A stretch of 9,701 nt of DNA from DATNIC01 sp035604635 (GTDB lineage Bacteria > Vulcanimicrobiota > Vulcanimicrobiia > Vulcanimicrobiales > Vulcanimicrobiaceae), in contig DATNIC010000187.1 of the NCBI GenBank assembly GCA_035604635.1, forward strand, positions 1 to 9,701. The letters run 5' to 3'. Shown one piece after another: positions 5,494-9,701 of this stretch; within the stretch, counting starts at the first letter, position 1; each line of letters begins with the position of its first letter. A program made the position numbers and the translations under genes. The notes beneath the pieces were generated by a model. That model saw only the letters and a list, made by a program, of their open reading frames with translations, did no database searches and had not been told where the DNA came from.

Positions 5494-7821
5494 CTGGAGC
5501 GAAACCTCGCGCAGCTCGATTTTGACGAGATTCGCGAGCGCCTCGCTCATGAAGCGGCGGGCGAACGTGCCGTCGAGCGGGCGCGCGCGCTCGTGCCGAC
5601 GTTCGACTTCGAGGTGGTCCGGCTGTCGATGGCGGCAACGCAGGAACTCCAAATGCTGACGGGCGGCGAACCGCTGGCATTACCGCGCGTCCGCGAGACG
5701 GCGGAGTCCACCTCACGCGCTGCTCTTGGTGCGAGCCTGAATGCCGCTGAGCTGCGGACGATCGCTGAAGCCTTGGGAGCCGCCGCGGCAGCCGCGAAAC
5801 GGGTACTGGACGGCGCGAGCAGCGTGTTATGCCGGATCGTCGAGCCGCACCGGCCGCTATCCGAGCTTGTTACGCGCATCACTGAGGCGATCGACGAGCG
5901 GGGCGCGATTCGCGACCGGGCCTCACCCGAACTGGGACGTTTGCGCCGCAACGCTGCAAACGCCGAAGCCGAGGCACGCGAACGGACGACGGCCATAGCG
6001 CGTTCGAGCCGTTTTGCAAAGATGCTGCAAGAACCGATCGTCACCGTGCGCGCCGGGCGCTTCGTCGTCCCGGTCAAAGCCGAGTTCAGCGGAGAATTTC
6101 CCGGCATCGTGCACGACACGAGCGCGAGCGGCCAGACGCTCTTCGTCGAGCCGTTGGGGACCGTCGAAATCAACAATCGCCTGCGCTCATTCCATATCCA
6201 AGAAGAGCACGAGATCGCACGAATCCTCACGGAGCTCTCAGGACTGATCCGCGAGCGGGTCGCGCAGATCGAAGCGAACGTCGAGGTATTCGCCCAGATC
6301 GACCTGATCAACGCCAAGGTTCGGCTTGCTGCCGCGCTCCACGCCGCCGTCCCAGAGCTGGTCGACGAAGCCTTGATCGAAATCGTCGATGGCCGCCATC
6401 CGCTGTTGGGTGAGCGCGCCGTCCCGCAAGGCTTCCGGTTGGACGACGAGACACGGCTCATCGTCATCAGCGGGCCGAATATGGGCGGCAAGACCGTCGC
6501 GCTCAAAATGATCGGCTTATTCGTCTGCATGGCGTATTGCGGACTGCCGCTGCCGGCCGCTCCGGCCAGCCGGATAGGCCGTTTTACGCGCCTATTCACC
6601 GACATCGGTGACGAACAGTCGATCGCGCAGAATACCTCGACCTTCTCAGCGCATTTGCGGCGGTTGTCGGAAATCGTGGACCAGGCCGACGCGCGTTCCC
6701 TGATCCTCATCGACGAAATCGGGAGTGGGACGGAGCCCAGTGCCGGAGCTGCCCTCGCAATCGCCGTCCTCGAACGCTTCCTGTCGATCGGCGGGCGAGC
6801 GGTCGTGACCACGCATGCAACCGAGCTCAAGCTCTTTGGGCACTCGACCCCCCATGCGATCAACGCGAGCGTCCGCTTCGATCCACAGACGTACGCACCG
6901 ACCTTTACGATCGACGTCGGGACGCCTGGACAGTCACTCGCTTTTCCGCTGGCGCGCGCGATGCGCCTCGAGGGTGCCGTCATCGATCGGGCCCAAGTCC
7001 TCTTGGGTGAGTCGGAACGCGAGTACGATCGCGCACTCGCCGATCTCGCGCAGCAGCGACAAGAGGCGGATAGGGAACGGGCCGAAGCGGTACGCGAGAG
7101 CGGGACACTCGCACGGATGCGCGCAGACCTGCAGGCGCGGATCGATATGCTCGAAGCGGAGCGCCGCAAGTTCGTGCAGCAGGCCGAGGAGCGGCTTGCG
7201 CAACGCCTGCGCGATTTCAGCCGTGAGTTGGAAGAGCGTTCCGACCGCGGACGCAGCGGCCGCGTCACGCGCAGTCAAGGTGAGCTGCTCGCGCGCACGA
7301 TCGAAGAGATGCGGCATGAGCTCGGTTTGGACCGCGCCCGCGAGTCAGACGCGAAACCGGGCGTTGTCGCGTTAGGCGATCGCGTCCGCGTCGCGTCGCT
7401 CGATCAGGAAGGGACGGTCGTGGAAGATTACGGTGATGCTGCAGCGGTCAGTGTCGGCGCGATGCGCGTCGTCGTTCCGAAGGCCGAGCTGGTTCGTCGC
7501 GGTGCGCCGGCGGTCAGACCGGTTGCGACCGCGGCGACCGGAGGCGTCGAACTCGGAGCCGCCCGCGCGGCGCTCATCGAACTGGATGTGCGCGGCAAGC
7601 GCTACGCCGAGGCGGAGCCGGTCGTCGACCAGTGGCTCGACCGCGCGATACTCTCAGGGTTCACGCAGCCGCTGCGTCTCGTTCACGGCAAAGGTACGGG
7701 CATGCTCGGGCGAGGTCTGCAAGAGTATCTGCGTTCGCGGCCAGGCGTGAAGAGCGTGCGGTACGGGAATGCCGACGAGGGCGCCGGCGGCGTGACAATC
7801 GTGGAGCTCGCCGACTCATGA
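5494..7821 (+). CDS. mutS2: MutS2 family ATPase with C-terminal Smr domain
   Basis: MutS2 proteins lack the mismatch-recognition domain of MutS. They have been linked to suppression of recombination and, in Bacillus subtilis, to splitting or rescue of collided ribosomes. Numbering from CTG 5494 (775 aa, near the usual 780): N-terminal core/clamp with IVHDTSASGQTLFVEP at about 205-220; Walker A GPNMGGKT at 327-334; the following TDIGDEQSIAQNTSTFSAH block; Walker B LILIDEIGSGTEP at 403-415; VTTHATELK at 438-446; a long charged coiled coil at about 503-613; a KOW-like beta segment (LGDRVRVASLDQEGTV) at about 627-668; and the Smr domain at about 696-772 with LDVRGKRYAEA and VHGKGTGMLGRGLQEYL. The start is the problem. 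The family N-terminus LDFDEIRERL is encoded at about 5515-5544, upstream of the first canonical start (GTG 5593), and no ATG, GTG or TTG exists in frame back to the stop at 5326. CTG 5494 sits where the initiator Met normally is, 14 bases after gatB. The end overlaps tyrS as ATGA. Confidence 0.96.
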   Translation: MERNLAQLDFDEIRERLAHEAAGERAVERARALVPTFDFEVVRLSMAATQELQMLTGGEPLALPRVRETAESTSRAALGASLNAAELRTIAEALGAAAAAAKRVLDGASSVLCRIVEPHRPLSELVTRITEAIDERGAIRDRASPELGRLRRNAANAEAEARERTTAIARSSRFAKMLQEPIVTVRAGRFVVPVKAEFSGEFPGIVHDTSASGQTLFVEPLGTVEINNRLRSFHIQEEHEIARILTELSGLIRERVAQIEANVEVFAQIDLINAKVRLAAALHAAVPELVDEALIEIVDGRHPLLGERAVPQGFRLDDETRLIVISGPNMGGKTVALKMIGLFVCMAYCGLPLPAAPASRIGRFTRLFTDIGDEQSIAQNTSTFSAHLRRLSEIVDQADARSLILIDEIGSGTEPSAGAALAIAVLERFLSIGGRAVVTTHATELKLFGHSTPHAINASVRFDPQTYAPTFTIDVGTPGQSLAFPLARAMRLEGAVIDRAQVLLGESEREYDRALADLAQQRQEADRERAEAVRESGTLARMRADLQARIDMLEAERRKFVQQAEERLAQRLRDFSRELEERSDRGRSGRVTRSQGELLARTIEEMRHELGLDRARESDAKPGVVALGDRVRVASLDQEGTVVEDYGDAAAVSVGAMRVVVPKAELVRRGAPAVRPVATAATGGVELGAARAALIELDVRGKRYAEAEPVVDQWLDRAILSGFTQPLRLVHGKGTGMLGRGLQEYLRSRPGVKSVRYGNADEGAGGVTIVELADS

Positions 7822-9026
7822 GCCACCCTCACTTTGCCGACGCGGAATACTTGCTCGACGGTTTCGAACATGTCGAAACGATCAATGAATTTCGGGCGCG
7901 GTTGAAGCTCGGCCGGCCGCTGCGAATCAAGCTCGGGATCGATCCGACGAGCCCGGACCTGCACCTCGGTTTCATGGTCGTTCTGCACAAGCTCCAGCGT
8001 TTCGCAGAGACCGGCCACGACGTTACGCTGATCATCGGCGATTTCACCGCGAAAATCGGCGATCCAAGCGGTCGAAAAGTGACGCGCCCGCAGCTGACCG
8101 ACGAAGAGATCGAAGCGAACATGCGAACTTATCGGGAGCAGGCCGGGAAGGTCCTCGATCTCGAGCGCGTGCGGGTTCGTTACAACTCCGAATGGCTCGG
8201 GAAACTGAGCGTTGCCGATCTCATACGACTGCTCGCCAAGACGACGGTCGCGCAGATGCTGGAGCGTAACGATTTTCACGAGCGCTACGTGTCGGGAGAG
8301 CCGATCTCGTTGCATGAGCTGCTTTACCCCGTTGCGCAGGCCTACGACTCGGTCGCGATCCAAGCTGACGTCGAGCTCGGCGCCATCGACCAGCTATTCA
8401 ATCTTCTGTTGGGGCGGCACTATCAGCGAGAGTTCGGCCAGCTTCCGCAGATCTGCGCGATGACGCCGTTGCTTGTCGGCCTCGATGGTACGATGAAGAT
8501 GAGCAAGTCTCTGGGGAACTACGTCGGGATTTCGGAGCCGCCGCAGACGCAGTTCGGAAAGCTGATGTCGATTCCCGACGGGTTGATGCCGACGTATGCT
8601 CGTTACGCGGCGTTTCGTTCTCAGGCCGACGCCGACAAGCTTGCCGCAGATCCGGCTGCCGGCCGAGCCGACCCCATGCTGGAAAAAAAGCGGCTGGCGG
8701 AGGAGATCGTCGCACGTTACCACGGTGCCGCCTCTGCCGCAGCCGCGGCCGATTACTTCGAGCGAACGGTCCAGCGTAGAGAACTCCCGACCGACGGGCT
8801 CGCAGAGCTCCCGATCGGTGAAGCCGCGCGGGTCGTAGATGTGATCGTCAAAGCCGGATTTGCCGAAAGCCGTCGTGCGGCCGAGCGGCTCATCTCGGGG
8901 AACGGCGTGAAGGTCGATGGGATAGCCGTTTCCGATCCAAAGGCCCTCTGGACTGCTACGGAACCGGCGGTCCTGTCGGTCGGAGCACGCAAGTTTGTCC
9001 GCGTCGTTCCGAACGCAATGACTTAA
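7818..9026 (+). CDS. tyrS: Tyrosyl-tRNA synthetase with C-terminal S4 domain
   Basis: Class I aminoacyl-tRNA synthetase that charges tRNA-Tyr with tyrosine. ATG 7818 overlaps the mutS2 stop (ATGA) and gives 402 aa, normal for the TyrZ-like group with the KLGIDPTSPDLHLG N-terminal block. A GGAG lies at 7803-7806, 11 bases upstream, rather far for a strong site. Catalytic motifs: HIGH-type HLGF at 49-52, DFTAKIGDPSGR at 75-86, YPVAQAYDSVAIQADVELG around 170-188, DQLFNLLLGR at 191-200, and an intact KMSKS at 227-231. The S4 RNA-binding domain covers about 337-397 (VIVKAGFAESRRAAERLISGNGVKVDG in shortened form: AGFAES ... GNGVKVDG). Two motif variants are worth noting: HLGF where HLGH is usual, and GAIDQ (189-192 region) where the family normally has GGTDQ. 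The D and Q remain, so the enzyme is probably active. It looks like the last gene of the gatC-to-tyrS operon. Confidence 0.98.
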   Translation: MSHPHFADAEYLLDGFEHVETINEFRARLKLGRPLRIKLGIDPTSPDLHLGFMVVLHKLQRFAETGHDVTLIIGDFTAKIGDPSGRKVTRPQLTDEEIEANMRTYREQAGKVLDLERVRVRYNSEWLGKLSVADLIRLLAKTTVAQMLERNDFHERYVSGEPISLHELLYPVAQAYDSVAIQADVELGAIDQLFNLLLGRHYQREFGQLPQICAMTPLLVGLDGTMKMSKSLGNYVGISEPPQTQFGKLMSIPDGLMPTYARYAAFRSQADADKLAADPAAGRADPMLEKKRLAEEIVARYHGAASAAAAADYFERTVQRRELPTDGLAELPIGEAARVVDVIVKAGFAESRRAAERLISGNGVKVDGIAVSDPKALWTATEPAVLSVGARKFVRVVPNAMT

Positions 9027-9027
9027 C

Positions 9028-9701
9028 CTAGCCTGACGGAGCGCCTGATTCGGTGCGGGCGACCAGCTGTCGCACTTCGTCTCTCGTCAGTTCGTAGCGC
9101 TTCTTGCAGAACTCGCAGGTCGCTTCGGTGCGCTCCTGCTCGTGCGCAATCTTCAGTAGCTCGTCCCGGCCGAGACCCAGGAGCGCGATCTCGACGCGCT
9201 CTCGCGTGCAACGGCAGGCAAACTCTACCGGAATTTCACGAAACGTCTTGAGTCCGAGCTCGCCGATGAACGCAACGAGCAAGTCCTCCGGAGTAGCGCC
9301 GCCGACGACTTGATCGGTGACCGCGGGCATCGCGCGAGCCCGCTCCTCGAGGCGTTCTAGGGTCGATTCGTCTGCCCCAGGCATGACCTGGGCGATTAAA
9401 CCCCCGGCGGCGAGGATACCGGTTGGATTGGCGAGGACGCCGAGTGCTACGACGCTGGGGATCTGTTGCGAACGGACGAGATACGAAGCCAGATCTTCTC
9501 CGATCTCGCCGGATACCAGCGGTACGATGCCATTGTATGGCTGCCCGACTTCGAAAGAGCGCGTTACTTGCAATTGACCGTTCCCCACAACGCGAGCGAC
9601 GTCAAATTTTCCGCGCGCATTCAGCGGAACGTCCGCCTCCGGATTCTGCGCGTAGGCGCGCGCGCCGATGCTCTGATCATCGAGGGTCGCCACGTCGGCG
9701 A
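9028..9701 (-). CDS. hslO: Hsp33 redox-regulated chaperone, N-terminal part outside the window
   Basis: Hsp33 is a cytosolic holdase that is switched on by oxidation: four cysteines bind zinc when reduced and form disulfides under oxidative stress with unfolding. The visible part (about 224 codons, read right to left) contains the family blocks ARAYAQNP, PYNGIVPLVSGEIGEDLASY, SQQIPSVVALGVL, AAGGLIAQVMPGA and, near the C-terminus, CRCTRERVEIALLGLGRDEL followed by TCEFCKKRYELTRDE. The C-x-C and C-x2-C pairs of the redox switch are therefore both present. A GTG at 9691-9693 is in mid-domain and is not the start; the frame remains open to the window edge, and roughly 65-75 residues should lie to the right of it. 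The gene converges on tyrS, with a single base (9027) between the two stop codons. Confidence 0.95.
   Translation of the reverse strand, partial: ADVATLDDQSIGARAYAQNPEADVPLNARGKFDVARVVGNGQLQVTRSFEVGQPYNGIVPLVSGEIGEDLASYLVRSQQIPSVVALGVLANPTGILAAGGLIAQVMPGADESTLERLEERARAMPAVTDQVVGGATPEDLLVAFIGELGLKTFREIPVEFACRCTRERVEIALLGLGRDELLKIAHEQERTEATCEFCKKRYELTRDEVRQLVARTESGAPSG

Noticed and set aside
5577..5592. A short alternating GC run in mutS2
   Set aside because: A few GC repeats are ordinary Arg/Ala codons in this GC-rich sequence and show no repeat structure beyond that.
5547..7268. A 573-codon open frame on the minus strand opposite mutS2
   Set aside because: It is the codon-bias shadow of mutS2 in GC-rich DNA: Arg/Ser-rich composition, no domain pattern, and the opposite strand has a full set of MutS2 motifs.
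9028..9060. A possible terminator hairpin in the CGCC/GGCG pair downstream of tyrS
   Set aside because: The stem is only about four pairs, lies inside hslO coding sequence and has no T-run.

Overview
The window is a densely packed stretch of core bacterial chromosome. It is visibly GC-rich, and eight genes on the plus strand run almost without gaps into one convergent gene at the right edge. I see no mobile element, CRISPR array, tRNA, rRNA or sign of transfer. The GatCAB amidotransferase implies a bacterium that makes Gln-tRNA and/or Asn-tRNA by transamidation. GatB has the four-cysteine zinc-type N-terminus, TyrRS is the type with a C-terminal S4 domain, and Hsp33 is present. With the high GC content, this would suit an uncultivated soil-type phylum such as Eremiobacterota, Armatimonadota or a relative. 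That assignment is an inference from general impression, not from a marker comparison.

Layout: (1) 1-726 holds the 3' part of a CheW chemotaxis adaptor, followed after 3 bases by an 85-residue single-span membrane protein of unknown function. (2) 722-2173 is an RlmD/RumA-type 23S rRNA m5U methyltransferase with a [4Fe-4S] cysteine set; its N-terminal TRAM domain begins where no ATG, GTG or TTG is available. (3) 2236-5479 is gatC-gatA-gatB, with a 2-base gap and then an ATGA overlap. (4) 5494-7821 is mutS2 (MutS core ATPase, coiled coil, KOW-like segment, Smr domain), which also lacks an ordinary start codon at its conserved N-terminus. (5) 7818-9026 is tyrS, joined to mutS2 by another ATGA overlap. 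(6) 9028-9701, minus strand, is the 3' part of hslO (Hsp33); its stop is one base from the tyrS stop.

How they fit together: from rlmD onward most of the genes concern translation. RlmD modifies 23S rRNA, GatCAB corrects mischarged tRNA, TyrRS charges tRNA-Tyr, and MutS2 is known in Bacillus subtilis to act on collided ribosomes. The tight spacing suggests gatC-gatA-gatB-mutS2-tyrS is one operon. The longest stretch without a gene is the 62 bases before gatC, which carry an imperfect 19-base palindrome.

I did not find an obviously new system. The observations most worth checking are the two genes whose conserved N-termini lie upstream of any canonical start codon, and the placement of mutS2 inside a translation operon.
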